A stretch of 64,000 nt of DNA from Dyella kyungheensis (GCF_016905005.1 NZ_JADIKC010000003.1:682001-746000); one strand, 5' to 3'. Shown: positions 27,845 through 37,965, numbered from the stretch's first letter. Notes: a model not told the origin generated them from the sequence alone. Numbers and translations are program-made.

Positions 27845-28279
27845 TCAGGCGGCAGCCGGCGCCTGCATCCACGACTGCATGGGATCTTCGCGGTGGTCTT
27901 CCTTGAGGCCGCGCAACAGGCGCATCAGGTCGCGGTGATGCGGCTGCATGCTCGGGTGCGGGGTGTTCTTGGTCTCGTGGTAGGCCACCGCCAGCCACAG
28001 CGCGATGCCGCGCATGGCGATCTCGGCGTTGTCCGAACGGGCGCGGGCGAGGCCGATGTCGGTGCCCTGGCCCCAGGGCAGGTAACGCTCTTCCGGAGGC
28101 GTGCCATACAGATGCGGAAAATCGCTGCGCGAGGCCTGGCCGATCTCACGCAAGGCCATGGTGCCGAGACGCGCGCGGCTGCGCTTGGGCAAGGCGTGGA
28201 TCTGGCGCTCGATCTCGCGAAGCTGCTTGGCGAGCTGGCGGCTGCGGTTCATGGCGATGAGTCGGGTGACGATGCGCAT
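27845..28279 (-). CDS. Conserved-looking hypothetical protein
   Basis: A 144-residue basic, soluble protein without signal peptide. The N-terminal third (LAKQLREIERQIHALPKRSR) is predicted helical, perhaps coiled coil; SDFPHLYGTPPEERYLPW and IALWLAVAYHETKN follow. No family recognised. ATG 28279 has AGGAC about 8 nt upstream. It converges on the transglycosylase gene and its terminator. Confidence 0.7.
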   Translation of the reverse strand: MRIVTRLIAMNRSRQLAKQLREIERQIHALPKRSRARLGTMALREIGQASRSDFPHLYGTPPEERYLPWGQGTDIGLARARSDNAEIAMRGIALWLAVAYHETKNTPHPSMQPHHRDLMRLLRGLKEDHREDPMQSWMQAPAAA

Positions 28280-28426
28280 GGGCTGTCCTCGGTCTGGCCT
28301 GGGGATGGCGCGCAGGGCGTCGCCGGACGAGGAGCTTAGCTACGCCCGGCGGGACAATGCGCCAAAAAGGTCACAAAACGACGAAACGCGTCACTCGCGA
28401 CGTCAATAGTTTGACGCCTGGCTTGC

Positions 28427-29272
28427 TCAGCCCCCGACTTTCACACCCAGGCGCTGACCCACCTGCACGTGCTGTTGCGACGCCAACTGGTCGAGCTCGG
28501 CCGCGCCCTCGGGGAACAGCATGATCACCGTGGAACCCATGTTGAAACGGGCCATCTCGGCAAAGCGATCGAGCGTGATGTTCTGGCCCACGAACGACTT
28601 GCGGCGGATCGACGAGGCATACGGCGGAATCACCAGCCCATCCCACACGGTGGCCACGCTCGAAACCAGGATGGCGCCGACCATCACCACCACGAACGGG
28701 CCGTGCTCGCCCTCGAAGTGGCAGACCAGCCGCTCGTTGCGTGCGAACAGGCGCGGAATGGCCTCCACCGCAAACGGCGCCACGCTGAAGATGCGGCCGG
28801 GCACGTGCACGGTTTCCTTCAGCGTTCCCTTCAGCGGCATGTGCACGCGGTGATAGTCGCGCGGCGATAGATAGATGGTGGCGAAGCGGCCGTTGCGGTA
28901 CGGCACGGCGCTGGCTTCGTCGCCCAGCAGTTCGGCAGCGGTGTATTCCTGGCCCTTGGCCTGGAAGATGCGCCCGTCGACGATCTTGCCCAACTGGCTG
29001 ATCTTGCCGTCGGCCGGCGAGAGCAGGGCCTTGGCGTCGGCATCCGCGCGGCGGGCGTCCTGCCGCAGCTTGCGCGTGAAGAACGCATTGAAGTGCTGAT
29101 AGGCCAGCGGATCGGGCTGCGCCGCCTCGGCCATGTTCACCTGATAGTTGCGCACGATGGTGCTGATCAGGAAGTTCTTCCACGGCTTGAAGGTCCAGCG
29201 CGTGGCCCAGTACACCACCCGCGACAGCGCGCGGTGGGGCAGGATGTATTGCAGGAGTACGTTGAAGGTCAT
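28427..29272 (-). CDS. psd: Phosphatidylserine decarboxylase proenzyme
   Basis: Makes phosphatidylethanolamine at the inner membrane. The 281-residue proenzyme is autocatalytically cut at Ser247 in the motif MGST (usually LGST), which would give a pyruvoyl alpha chain. Other family blocks are SPADGKI, YLSPRDYHRVHMP and the surrounding His residues that activate cleavage. The downstream gene on the same strand is the unrelated 144-residue protein; prmB lies divergently, 127 nt away. Confidence 0.95.
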   Translation of the reverse strand: MTFNVLLQYILPHRALSRVVYWATRWTFKPWKNFLISTIVRNYQVNMAEAAQPDPLAYQHFNAFFTRKLRQDARRADADAKALLSPADGKISQLGKIVDGRIFQAKGQEYTAAELLGDEASAVPYRNGRFATIYLSPRDYHRVHMPLKGTLKETVHVPGRIFSVAPFAVEAIPRLFARNERLVCHFEGEHGPFVVVMVGAILVSSVATVWDGLVIPPYASSIRRKSFVGQNITLDRFAEMARFNMGSTVIMLFPEGAAELDQLASQQHVQVGQRLGVKVGG

Positions 29273-29399
29273 CCCGCAAGTATGAACGAAGCGCGGGCCG
29301 AATACGCCTTGCGTTGCACCGGAAGTCCCGGGTTCCGGCCGGCGAGCGCGGCGGCAGCGGCTATACTGTGCGACCCCTTTTCATGCCCATGAGCCCGCC

Positions 29400-30326
29400 G
29401 TGACTCACGAACTCGCCTCCATCATCGACTTCATCCGCTACGGCGCCAGCCGGTTTTCGGCGGCCGGGCTGACCTTTGGGCACAGTCACGACAACCCCAT
29501 CGACGAGGCCACCCATCTGGTGCTGGCCAGCCTGCATCTGCCGCCGGATATTCCGCCGGCCTACGGCGCGGGCCGCCTGACCGCCGATGAGCGCGAGCGT
29601 GTGCTGGCGCTGATCGAGCGGCGCGTCAGCGAGCGCCTGCCGGTGGCCTACCTGGTCGGCGAAACCTGGTTCGCCGGCCTGAAGTTCAAGAGCGACCGCC
29701 GCGCCCTGGTGCCGCGTTCGCCCATCGCCGAGCTGATCGAGTCCGGTTTCCAGCCGTGGCTCGAGCATCGCCAGGTGGAGCGCGCGCTGGACCTGTGCAC
29801 GGGTTCGGGCTGCATCGGTATCGCCATGGCCGAGTTCAACCCGGACTGGCAGGTCGATATCGTCGACATCAGCGACGACGCGCTGTCGCTGGCGCGCGAG
29901 AACATCGTGTTCCAGCACGTGGAAGGCCGCGTCGAGGCGGTGAAGTCGGACCTGTTCGATGGCCTGAAGGGACGCCGCTACGACCTGATCGTGTCGAACC
30001 CGCCGTACGTCACCGAAGACGAGTACGCCGCACTGCCGGGCGAATACAGCCATGAGCCGAAGCTCGGCCTGACCTCGGGCGAAGACGGCTTGGACATCTG
30101 CGTGCGCATGCTCAACGAAGCGGCCGATTACCTCACCGAGGATGGCCTGCTGATCGTGGAAGTGGGTGAGAGCGAGCGCCAACTCGGCGAGCTGCTGCCG
30201 GAAGTGCCGTTCGTGTGGATCGAGTTCAAGGTCGGTCCCATGGGCGTGTTCGCGCTGGAGCGCCGCGACTTGATCGAGCACGCCGATGCGATTCGCGCGG
30301 CGGCCGAGGCTCGCAAGCACCGCTGA
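29400..30326 (+). CDS. prmB: Ribosomal protein L3 N5-glutamine methyltransferase
   Basis: SAM-dependent enzyme that methylates a glutamine of ribosomal protein L3; 308 residues. Motif I is ALDLCTGSGCIGIA, followed by the NPPY catalytic loop in IVSNPPYVTEDEY that selects glutamine. The start is GTG 29400 (MTHELASI). A TATACT -10-like element at 29362-29367 lies upstream. A six-codon frame (ATG 29383, peptide MPMSPP) stops with TGA overlapping the GTG start. The GNAT gene follows after 2 nt and aroC shortly after. Confidence 0.93.
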   Translation: MTHELASIIDFIRYGASRFSAAGLTFGHSHDNPIDEATHLVLASLHLPPDIPPAYGAGRLTADERERVLALIERRVSERLPVAYLVGETWFAGLKFKSDRRALVPRSPIAELIESGFQPWLEHRQVERALDLCTGSGCIGIAMAEFNPDWQVDIVDISDDALSLARENIVFQHVEGRVEAVKSDLFDGLKGRRYDLIVSNPPYVTEDEYAALPGEYSHEPKLGLTSGEDGLDICVRMLNEAADYLTEDGLLIVEVGESERQLGELLPEVPFVWIEFKVGPMGVFALERRDLIEHADAIRAAAEARKHR

Positions 30327-30328
30327 TC

Positions 30329-30892
30329 ATGGAACTGAGCACGGCGCGGCTACGCATCGATGCCCTGCACGAGGGCGACGCTGCCGCGCTGTTCCAGTAC
30401 CGCGCCGATCCCGAGGTGTCCCGCTACCAGGGCTGGTGTCCGCAGACGCTGGCCGATGCGGATAGTTTCATCCGAACCCAAATGGCACTGGATAAGCCGC
30501 CGCAGTGCCGCTGGATGCAGCGCGCCATTCGCGGGCGCGACGACGGTGCGTTGATCGGCGATGTCGGCTTCTGTCTTGCCGACGGCCAGGCCGAGATCGG
30601 CATCACCCTCGCACCCTTTGCGCAGGGGCAGGGCTACGCCCGCGAGGCGCTGAAGGCCCTGTTTCACGAGCTGTTCGGCAATCTGGACGTCCATCGCATC
30701 CATGCGTCGGTCGACCCGCGCAACGCCCCGAGCGTGGCCTTGCTGAAGGCGCTCGGCATGCGCCAGGAGGCTCATTTCCGCGAGAGCCTGCGCTTTCGCG
30801 GCGAATGGGTGGACGACCTGGTGTTTGCCGTGCTGGCCCGCGAATGGCGGGATTTTGCGGGAAACGGCGCAGGATTTGCTGCATCGCGCTAA
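30329..30892 (+). CDS. GNAT N-acetyltransferase, RimJ/RimL type
   Basis: A 187-residue acetyl-CoA-dependent transferase. It starts [20 protein letters not shown], has the substrate-side strand GEIGITLAP-type block (here [20 protein letters not shown], with the acetyl-CoA pyrophosphate loop Q-G-Q-G-Y-A) and the C-terminal [17 protein letters not shown] motif. RimJ/L enzymes acetylate protein N-termini or small amines; the substrate here is unknown. It lies between prmB and aroC on the same strand with a 2-nt gap to prmB. Confidence 0.88.
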   Translation: MELSTARLRIDALHEGDAAALFQYRADPEVSRYQGWCPQTLADADSFIRTQMALDKPPQCRWMQRAIRGRDDGALIGDVGFCLADGQAEIGITLAPFAQGQGYAREALKALFHELFGNLDVHRIHASVDPRNAPSVALLKALGMRQEAHFRESLRFRGEWVDDLVFAVLAREWRDFAGNGAGFAASR

Positions 30893-30926
30893 GCTGTGGC
30901 GGTTCTCCCGCAGACGATCGAGCCTC

Positions 30927-32015
30927 GTGTCCAGCAACTCCTTCGGCAAACTGTTCACTGTCACCACGTTCGGCGAAAGCCATGGTCCGGCCATCGGCTG
31001 CGTCATCGACGGATGCCCGCCGGGCCTGTCGATTGCCGAGGAGGAATTCCGCACCGATCTCGACCGTCGCGCGACCGGCAAGAGTCGCCACACTTCGCAG
31101 CGCCGTGAGGCGGACGAAGTGGAAATCCTCTCGGGCGTGTACGAGGGCAAGACCACCGGCACGCCGATCGCGTTGCTGATCCGCAACACGGACCAGCGCA
31201 GCAAGGACTACGGCGACATCGCCCAGACCTTCCGCCCCGGCCACGCCGATTACACCTATTGGCAGAAGTACGGCATCCGCGACCCGCGTGGCGGCGGCCG
31301 TTCTTCCGCGCGCGAAACCACCATGCGCGTGGCAGCGGCGGTGATTGCGAAAAAATGGCTGGCCGAACGCTACGGCGTGCGCGTGCGCGGCTATCTCGCG
31401 CAGATCGGCGAGATCACGCCCGGCTCGTTCGACTGGAACGTGGTCGAGCAGAATCCGTTCTTCTGGCCGGATGCGCACGAAGTGTCCACGCTGGAGTCGT
31501 ACATGGATGCGCTGCGCAAATCCGGCGATTCGGTGGGCGCGCGCGTGAACGTGGTGGCCGACGGCGTGCCGCCAGGCTGGGGCGAGCCGATCTACGGCAA
31601 GCTCGATGGCGATCTCGCTGCCGCGCTGATGTCGATCAACGCGGTGAAAGGCGTGGAGATCGGCGATGGCTTCGGCGTGGTGGCGCAACACGGCAGCCAG
31701 CATCGCGACGAAATGGCGATCGACGGTTTTGCGTCCAATCATGCCGGCGGCATTCTCGGCGGCATCAGCACGGGGCAGGCGATTCTCGCCTCGATGGCGC
31801 TCAAGCCGACCTCGAGCATCCTCATTCCCGGCCACAGCGTGAACCTGGCAGGCGAACCGGTGGACGTGGTGACCAAGGGCCGCCATGACCCCTGCGTCGG
31901 CATCCGTGCCACGCCCATCGCCGAGGCGATGATGGCGCTGGTGTTGATGGATCACGCGCTGCGCCACCGCGCGCAGTGCGGCGACGTGGGCGAGATGCTG
32001 CCCCGTATCCCCTGA
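30927..32015 (+). CDS. aroC: Chorismate synthase
   Basis: Last step of the shikimate pathway: 5-enolpyruvylshikimate 3-phosphate to chorismate, FMN-dependent. The 362-residue length fits. Signatures: [18 protein letters not shown] at the start, [12 protein letters not shown]-type motif ([10 protein letters not shown]) and the C-terminal [19 protein letters not shown]. The start is GTG 30927 ([10 protein letters not shown]). It supplies chorismate for the trp genes located downstream at 37962-43062. Confidence 0.97.
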   Translation: MSSNSFGKLFTVTTFGESHGPAIGCVIDGCPPGLSIAEEEFRTDLDRRATGKSRHTSQRREADEVEILSGVYEGKTTGTPIALLIRNTDQRSKDYGDIAQTFRPGHADYTYWQKYGIRDPRGGGRSSARETTMRVAAAVIAKKWLAERYGVRVRGYLAQIGEITPGSFDWNVVEQNPFFWPDAHEVSTLESYMDALRKSGDSVGARVNVVADGVPPGWGEPIYGKLDGDLAAALMSINAVKGVEIGDGFGVVAQHGSQHRDEMAIDGFASNHAGGILGGISTGQAILASMALKPTSSILIPGHSVNLAGEPVDVVTKGRHDPCVGIRATPIAEAMMALVLMDHALRHRAQCGDVGEMLPRIP

Positions 32016-32066
32016 GTCCGGCCGGCCCGTTGACGGGCCAGGCCTTGAACGAACAAGTAGACGTTG

Positions 32067-33086
32067 ATGACCGCCAAACCGAAAGTCTGGGTATCGCGCC
32101 CGTTGTTTCCCGATGTGCTGGCCCGCCTGGCCGAGTACTTCGACGTGGACGCGGAAGCAGTGGAGCATCGCCACTCGGCGGAACGGCTCAAGCGCAAGCT
32201 GGCCGGCGTCGACGGTGCGGTGGTGGGGCTGGCCGACCGCATCGATGCCGCCGTGCTCGAAGGCAATACGCGCCTGAAGGTCGTCGCCAACCTCGGCGTG
32301 GGCTACAACAATCTCGATCTCGAGGCGCTCACCCGCGCCGGCATCGTGGCCAGCAATACGCCGGACGTGCTCAACGAGAGCGTGGCCGATTACGCCTGGG
32401 CGTTGATGCTCGCCGCCGCCCGTCGCGTCAGCGCCGCCGAGCGCTGGTTGCGGGCAGGGCAGTGGCCGGGCAGCAACATGCGCTTCGACGACTGGCTGGG
32501 CTTGCCCGTGCACGGCCGCACGCTGGGTATCCTCGGCATGGGCCGCATCGGGCAGGGCATTGCGCGGCGCGCGGCCGGTTTCGACATGCGTGTGCTCTAT
32601 CACAACCGCTCGCGCCTGCCCGAGATGGTCGAGCGCGAATGCCAGGCCACCCTGGTCAGCAAGGACGAGTTGTTGCGCCAGGTCGATTACCTGGTGCTGG
32701 TGCTGCCGTTCACGCCGGAGAACCGGCATGCCATCGGCGCGCCGGAGCTGGCCCGGATGAAGCCTTCCGCCGTGCTGGTGAACATCGCCCGTGGCGGCAT
32801 CGTCGACGACGCGGCGCTGGCCGTAGCCCTTCGCGAAGGTAAGCTGGCCGCGGCCGGACTGGATGTGTTCGAGGGCGAGCCGGCCGTGCATGCGGAGCTG
32901 CTGGCGCTCGACAACGCCGTGCTCAGCCCGCATATCGCCAGCGCCAGCGAAGAAACCCGCCGTGCGATGGCCAACCTGGCGGCGGACAATGTGATCGCAG
33001 CGCTTGGCTTCGGCGAGGGGGCGGGAAAACCGCCGACCGCGCTCAATCCGGCGGTTTTGGCACGCGGGTCTGCCCATAAAGCGTGA
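32067..33086 (+). CDS. D-2-hydroxyacid dehydrogenase (GhrB-like glyoxylate/hydroxypyruvate reductase)
   Basis: NAD(P)H-dependent reductase of 339 residues. The Rossmann motif is GILGMGRIGQGIA (about residues 155-167). Catalytic residues: Arg in VNIARGGIVDD, Glu in DVFEGEP, His in SPHIASAS. The sequence resembles E. coli GhrB and 2-ketogluconate reductases more than SerA. ATG 32067. It follows aroC by 51 nt. The in vivo substrate cannot be determined from sequence. Confidence 0.88.
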   Translation: MTAKPKVWVSRPLFPDVLARLAEYFDVDAEAVEHRHSAERLKRKLAGVDGAVVGLADRIDAAVLEGNTRLKVVANLGVGYNNLDLEALTRAGIVASNTPDVLNESVADYAWALMLAAARRVSAAERWLRAGQWPGSNMRFDDWLGLPVHGRTLGILGMGRIGQGIARRAAGFDMRVLYHNRSRLPEMVERECQATLVSKDELLRQVDYLVLVLPFTPENRHAIGAPELARMKPSAVLVNIARGGIVDDAALAVALREGKLAAAGLDVFEGEPAVHAELLALDNAVLSPHIASASEETRRAMANLAADNVIAALGFGEGAGKPPTALNPAVLARGSAHKA

Positions 33087-33198
33087 TGACATTCACGCCC
33101 GCGCGTGTCGCAGGTTGTTTTGCGCGCCGCCCCGGCTAGATTTCCGCTAACGCGGAGATCGGGACGGTTTTCCGATTCCTCCTACCTGATTACGGAAC

Positions 33199-34227
33199 AT
33201 GAGCAAGAAGAGCAGCTACAAGGTGGCAATGGTCGGCGCCACCGGCGCCGTGGGCGAGACCCTGCTGGCGATCCTGGCCGAGCGCGAATTTCCGATCAGC
33301 GAGCTGGTGCCGCTGGCCAGCGAGCGTTCCGCGGGCGAGAAAATCAGCTTCGACGGCAAACAGATCACCGTGCGCAACCTTGCCGACTACGATTTCGACG
33401 GCGTCGACATCGCCTTCTTCTCGGCCGGCGGCTCGGTCAGCCGCGAGCATGCGCCGCGTGCTGCCGCCGCTGGCGCCGTGGTGATCGACAACACCTCCGA
33501 GTACCGCTACCAGGACGACATCCCGCTGGTGGTGAGCGAGGTGAACCCGCACGCCATCGCTGACTACACCACGCGCGGCATCATCGCCAATCCCAATTGC
33601 TCGACCATGCAGATGCTGGTTGCGCTGGCGCCGATCCATCGCGCGGTGGGCATCGAGCGCATCAACGTGGCGACCTACCAGTCGGTCTCCGGCGCCGGTC
33701 GCAGCGGCATGGAAGAACTGGGCAAGCAGACCTCGGCGCTGCTCAGCTTCCAGGAAGTGGAAACCAAGAAATTCCCCAAGCAGATCGCCTTCAACGTGAT
33801 TCCGCACATCGACGACTTCCAGCCCAACGGCTACACCAAGGAAGAAATGAAGATGGTGTGGGAGACGCGCAAGATCCTCGAAGACCGCACCATCCAGGTG
33901 AACCCCACCGCGGTGCGCGTGCCGGTGTTCTACGGCCATGCCGAGGCGGTGCACATCGAGACGCGCGAGAAGATCAGCGCCGAGCAGGCGCGTGAGCTGC
34001 TGGAACGCGCCGACGGCGTGGTGGTGATGGACGAGCGCAAGGCGGGCGGCTATCCCACGCCGGTGGGCGACGCCGCCGGGCAGGACCCGGTATTCGTGGG
34101 CCGCATCCGCGAGGACATCTCGCACGAGCGCGGCCTGGACATGTGGATCGTGGCGGACAACATCCGCAAGGGTGCGGCGCTCAACGCCGTTCAAATCGCA
34201 GAACTTCTGATCGAGGACTACCTGTAA
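33199..34227 (+). CDS. asd: Aspartate-semialdehyde dehydrogenase
   Basis: Makes aspartate semialdehyde for lysine, threonine, methionine and diaminopimelate synthesis. The 342-residue protein has the NADP loop GATGAVGE (residues 13-20), the nucleophile Cys134 in NPNCSTMQ, and the SGAGRSGMEEL substrate segment. It is the shorter asd form common in Pseudomonas and Xanthomonads. Its stop overlaps the next ATG by one base (TAATG). Confidence 0.96.
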   Translation: MSKKSSYKVAMVGATGAVGETLLAILAEREFPISELVPLASERSAGEKISFDGKQITVRNLADYDFDGVDIAFFSAGGSVSREHAPRAAAAGAVVIDNTSEYRYQDDIPLVVSEVNPHAIADYTTRGIIANPNCSTMQMLVALAPIHRAVGIERINVATYQSVSGAGRSGMEELGKQTSALLSFQEVETKKFPKQIAFNVIPHIDDFQPNGYTKEEMKMVWETRKILEDRTIQVNPTAVRVPVFYGHAEAVHIETREKISAEQARELLERADGVVVMDERKAGGYPTPVGDAAGQDPVFVGRIREDISHERGLDMWIVADNIRKGAALNAVQIAELLIEDYL

Positions 34228-34517
34228 TGAAGCATGTGCTGACCGGGTTGGTGATGTGTGCTTTGGTGTTCGCTGCTCCTGCCCGGGCGGCACAGCCGTC
34301 GACGTCGCCTGCCGCGCAGGCCAACGACCAGAAACAGGTCGACCAGGCCATCGAGAAGCAGCAGGCCACGCTCAAGCAGCTGCAGAGCGAGGTAGCGCGG
34401 GAGGAAACCAAGTCCCACGACAACGACGCCAAGCTCAAGCAGCAGGACCAGGCCATCGCCGAGCTGCAGGCCCAGCTGAAGGCCGCCAACGCGGCGCCCA
34501 AGGCGACCGGGCATTGA
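34227..34517 (+). CDS. Small exported coiled-coil protein
   Basis: A 96-residue protein with a signal peptide (MKHVLTGLVMCALVFAAPAR, cleavage near ARA-A) and a Gln/Lys/Glu-rich helical mature part, predicted coiled coil through KQVDQAIEKQQATLKQLQSE and QDQAIAELQAQLKAAN. The ATG overlaps the asd stop (TAATG), implying translational coupling. Function unknown; position just before fimV suggests an envelope role, but that is inference only. Confidence 0.72.
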   Translation: MKHVLTGLVMCALVFAAPARAAQPSTSPAAQANDQKQVDQAIEKQQATLKQLQSEVAREETKSHDNDAKLKQQDQAIAELQAQLKAANAAPKATGH

Positions 34518-34594
34518 GACAGGCGGCGTCCCCCTGGGGCGCCGTCCAATGAGAACAAACGCCAGCAACATGCTGTAAATACAGATCAACGCTA

Positions 34595-34623
34595 TTGTTG
34601 ATTGGCTTGTATCTAACTAAAGT
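34595..34623 (+). promoter_or_regulatory. Candidate promoter of the FimV-like gene
   Basis: TTGTTG, 17 nt, then TAAAGT, in the AT-rich part of the 182-nt gap before ATG 34700. The match to sigma-70 consensus is moderate. Confidence 0.3.
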
Positions 34624-34699
34624 GACGCCTCGTTGCAGGCGCTGCCGTTTTTCGGCATGCCCATAAGAAAACGTCACGGGGTCGTTCGGGGGAAACACG

Positions 34700-37051
34700 A
34701 TGAATCGTTCGTTGAAGCTGTCGATGCTGCTGGCGCTCGCCCTCGGCAGTAGCCAGGCAGCCGCGCTGGAACTGGGTCAGATCCAGGTGAAATCGGCCCT
34801 CGGGCAGCCGCTGCTGGCCGAAATTCCGCTCAATCCCGCCAACGCGGCCGAGCTGGAGAATCTGACCGCCCGGCTCGCTTCCTCCGAGGATGCGGCCCAG
34901 GCGGGCGTCGCCGCCGGTCCCACGGTCCCCCTTTCGTTCGCGGTGGTGGATGGCGCCAACGGCAAGAAGGTGATCCGCATCACCAGTGCCGCCCCGGTCA
35001 ACGACCCCTATCTCGACCTGCTGGTCGAGGTGAACAACGCCTCGGGCAAGAGCCTGCGCGAGTTCACCATCCTGCTCGATCCGCCGGGCAGCGCCGTCAG
35101 CAGCGTGCCGGCGACGCGTGCGCCCACGCAGTCCAGCAAGCCGTCCCGTCGTGCCGCGGCCACCCCGCCGGCTGCGACGACTAGCACCGAATCCACGGCC
35201 GCCGCGCCTGCTCCCGCTGCCGAAGCCAAGCCGGCCAGGCCCGCGCCGGCACCGCGCGCGGCTGCCGGTGGCACCCTCACGGTGGAGAGCGGCCAGACCC
35301 TGTCCGCCATCGCGCATGAGACCGCGCCGGCCGGTGTGGACATGAACCAGATGCTGGTGGCGCTGAAGACCGCCAATCCGGATGCGTTCTACCGCGACAA
35401 CATCAACGCCCTGAAGAGCGGCGCCGTGTTGCGCGTGCCCTCCAAGGACGACGCGCTGGCGATGACCTCGGCCGCCGCGGTGGCCGAAGTCCGTCGCCAG
35501 AACAGCGACTGGCGCTCGGGCGCCGCCCGCACGCCGACCACGGTCGCCGACGCCGGCACGCGCGCCAACGCCAGCTCCGCCCCGAGCACTGGTGGCGCCG
35601 CCGGCGATCACCTGGCCCTGGTCCCCGCGAAGGAAGGCTCCGACAACGCAGCCGGCCGCGGTGGCAAGGGCGACAAGGCCGCTGCCGAGAAGGGCATGGC
35701 GGCATTGCACCAGGACCTCCTGCGCAGCCAGGAAGCCCTCACTTCGCTGACCAAGCAGGGTGACGAGCTCAAGTCGCGCCTGAAAGACCTGGAAGACATC
35801 AACAGCAAGAACGAGCGCCTGTTGTCTCTCAAGGACAACGAGATTGCCGAGCTGCAGCACAAGCTCGCCGATGCCCGCAAGGCCAGCGGCCAGCCGGCTG
35901 CAGCGACCTCCGCGCCCGCCAAGGCGGCCTCGGTGAAGTCCGCCGAAGCCGAGACGGTGGTCAAGGCGAACGAGCCGGCCACGCTCGCGGCGCCTGCGAC
36001 CGCCGCTGCCATGCCGGCAGCAAGCGCCAGTGCGCCGGCCCACGCCAGTTCCACACCGGCCGTCGCAGCCAAGCCCACGCCTGCCAAGCCGGCGGTCAAG
36101 GCGGCAGCGAAGCCTGCTCCGGCGACGGAAGACGAGCCGTGGTTCATGCAGACATGGGCCTGGGGTGCCGGCGCAGGCGTGATCGTGCTCGGCCTGCTGG
36201 CCGCCCTGCGTGGTCGCAGCCGCAAGACGGCGGAGCCGGCCGCAGCGAGCGCTTCGTCGCTGGCCGACCGCTTCGGCACGATTCCCCATGGCGGCACCGG
36301 CAGTCCCGATCCCGACCAGGACGAACTGCTCGACCAGCTGGCCGAACATCCGGACGACATTGGCCTGCATCTGGAGCTGGTGAGCCTGTACTACAGCCGT
36401 CGCGACGTCGATCACTTCGAGGCCGCCGCGGAAGCCATGCACGCCCATATCACCGACGAGCAGCAGCCGGAGTGGGTGGACGTACTGCACATGGGCGAAG
36501 ACCTGGTGCCGGAACACCCGCTGTTTTCCCACGGCTTCGTGGCCACCCGCGACCATGGCGACGAGGGCCATGAGGCGCTGGACCAGTTCGACCTGGGCAG
36601 CTACGCCAAGGATCACGACGAGATCCCGCCGATTCCCGCACCCGCGGCGCAGCAAGCGCCGAAGGTCAGCGGCTATCACTTCGACTTCGACCTGACCCCG
36701 CGTCCGGTGCCGGCTCCGGCCAGCGCACCGGCGGCGACCGCGAAGGAAGAAGAGATCGATACGCTTGCCTCGAGCTGGCATTTCGACGAGCCGGAAGCCG
36801 AGGAAGCAGTGCAAGGGCAGCCCGTGCACAGCTTCGATCACGGCCTCAACCACGACGCCGAACCCGACCTGAGCCACGACCTGGGCGGCCACTTCACCGA
36901 CGATCCGGTGGACACCAAGCTCGACCTGGCCCGCGCCTACCTCGACATGGGCGATCCGGATGGCGCACAGGCCATGCTGGAAGAAGTGATGCACGAAGGC
37001 ACGCAGATGCAGAAGGATGTGGCCAAGCGCTTGCTTGAAAGCATTCGGTGA
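34700..37051 (+). CDS. fimV: FimV-like peptidoglycan-binding protein
   Basis: Envelope protein of 783 residues related to Pseudomonas FimV, which supports type IV pili, twitching and cell polarity. Order: signal peptide; FimV N-terminal domain (LELGQIQVKSALGQPLLAEI and PYLDLLVEVNNASG); a LysM-like segment near residues 193-250 (LTVESGQTLSAIAHETA); a coiled coil (about 335-400); a long Ala/Pro-rich linker; one membrane helix (about 480-500, WGAGAGVIVLGLLAAL); an acidic cytoplasmic region; and the conserved C-terminal TPR-type FimV domain (KLDLARAYLDMGDPDGAQAM). A terminator follows. Confidence 0.92.
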   Translation: MNRSLKLSMLLALALGSSQAAALELGQIQVKSALGQPLLAEIPLNPANAAELENLTARLASSEDAAQAGVAAGPTVPLSFAVVDGANGKKVIRITSAAPVNDPYLDLLVEVNNASGKSLREFTILLDPPGSAVSSVPATRAPTQSSKPSRRAAATPPAATTSTESTAAAPAPAAEAKPARPAPAPRAAAGGTLTVESGQTLSAIAHETAPAGVDMNQMLVALKTANPDAFYRDNINALKSGAVLRVPSKDDALAMTSAAAVAEVRRQNSDWRSGAARTPTTVADAGTRANASSAPSTGGAAGDHLALVPAKEGSDNAAGRGGKGDKAAAEKGMAALHQDLLRSQEALTSLTKQGDELKSRLKDLEDINSKNERLLSLKDNEIAELQHKLADARKASGQPAAATSAPAKAASVKSAEAETVVKANEPATLAAPATAAAMPAASASAPAHASSTPAVAAKPTPAKPAVKAAAKPAPATEDEPWFMQTWAWGAGAGVIVLGLLAALRGRSRKTAEPAAASASSLADRFGTIPHGGTGSPDPDQDELLDQLAEHPDDIGLHLELVSLYYSRRDVDHFEAAAEAMHAHITDEQQPEWVDVLHMGEDLVPEHPLFSHGFVATRDHGDEGHEALDQFDLGSYAKDHDEIPPIPAPAAQQAPKVSGYHFDFDLTPRPVPAPASAPAATAKEEEIDTLASSWHFDEPEAEEAVQGQPVHSFDHGLNHDAEPDLSHDLGGHFTDDPVDTKLDLARAYLDMGDPDGAQAMLEEVMHEGTQMQKDVAKRLLESIR

Positions 37052-37130
37052 TGCACGGTGAAGCTGCTCGCCGTTGGCGGGCGGTGAAGCCGGCGGCTGT
37101 GCCGCCTGTAAAGGGTAAATAGAGTAGAGC

Positions 37131-37159
37131 GGCGCCTTTGGGGCGCCGTTTTGCTTTTT
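37131..37159 (+). terminator. Probable terminator between the FimV-like gene and truA
   Basis: GGCGCC and GGCGCC pair around TTTGG, followed by GTTTTGCTTTTT. The stem is short; the T-rich tail supports termination. Confidence 0.55.
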
Positions 37160-37197
37160 CCATTTACTATTCACTCTTTACCCCTTACTGCTCTCTA

Positions 37198-37965
37198 ATG
37201 CGCATCGCTCTAGGCATCGAATACGACGGCACCGAGTTTTCCGGGTGGCAGCGGCTGACCCACGGCGAGACCGTGCAGGGCGCACTGGAACGGGCACTGT
37301 CGTTCGTGGCGGCGCACCCGGTGGAAGTGACCTGCGCCGGCCGCACCGATGCCGGCGTGCACGGCCGTTGCCAGGTGGTCCATTTCGACACCGAGGTGGA
37401 GCGCGACATGCGTGGCTGGACGCTGGGTGCATCGTCCAACCTGCCGAGCACGGTGGCGGTGTTGTGGGCGCAGCGGGTCGATCCGACCTTCCATGCACGC
37501 TTCTCCGCGCGCAGCCGCCGCTATCGCTACCGCATCCTCAATCGCCAGGTACGCGCGGCGCTGGACGCGCGCTACGTCACCTGGGAACGGCTGCCGCTGG
37601 ATGCCGGGCGCATGCATGAGGCCGCACAGGCGTTGGTCGGCGAGCACGACTTCACCGCATTTCGTGCCATCTCCTGCCAGGCCGCGCACGCGCGCCGCCA
37701 GATGCTTGCGCTGAGCGTGCGACGCGAAGACGAGCAGGTCATCGTCGAGATCGAGGCCAATGCGTTCCTGCATCACATGGTGCGCAACATCGTCGGTTCG
37801 CTGCTGCCGATCGGGCGCGGCGAACAGCCGGTGCGCTGGATGCGCGAACTGCTCGAGGGATGCAACCGCGAAGTCGCCGGTCCCACCGCGCCCGCATCGG
37901 GACTCACCTTTCTCGGTCCGCGCTACGAAGCCCAGTGGGGCTTGCCGGCGGAGGTGACGCAATGA
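37198..37965 (+). CDS. truA: tRNA pseudouridine synthase A
   Basis: Modifies uridines 38-40 of many tRNAs; 255 residues. The catalytic Asp51 is in [20 protein letters not shown] and [11 protein letters not shown] are the other family blocks. ATG 37198 gives the typical [11 protein letters not shown] start; an upstream in-frame ATG at 37138 lies in the terminator tract and is rejected. Its stop overlaps the trpF ATG by 4 nt, the usual truA-trpF coupling. Confidence 0.95.
   Translation: MRIALGIEYDGTEFSGWQRLTHGETVQGALERALSFVAAHPVEVTCAGRTDAGVHGRCQVVHFDTEVERDMRGWTLGASSNLPSTVAVLWAQRVDPTFHARFSARSRRYRYRILNRQVRAALDARYVTWERLPLDAGRMHEAAQALVGEHDFTAFRAISCQAAHARRQMLALSVRREDEQVIVEIEANAFLHHMVRNIVGSLLPIGRGEQPVRWMRELLEGCNREVAGPTAPASGLTFLGPRYEAQWGLPAEVTQ

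Noticed and set aside
33143-33156. Small inverted repeat upstream of asd as a terminator or riboswitch
   Set aside because: TCCGC/GCGGA is only a 5-bp stem without T-run, and no lysine-riboswitch-like structure could be recognised.
34613-37174. Long minus-strand open frame opposite the FimV-like gene
   Set aside because: Composition is that of an antisense shadow (Gly/Arg/Val runs); the plus strand has signal peptide, LysM, membrane helix and FimV C-terminal domain in order.
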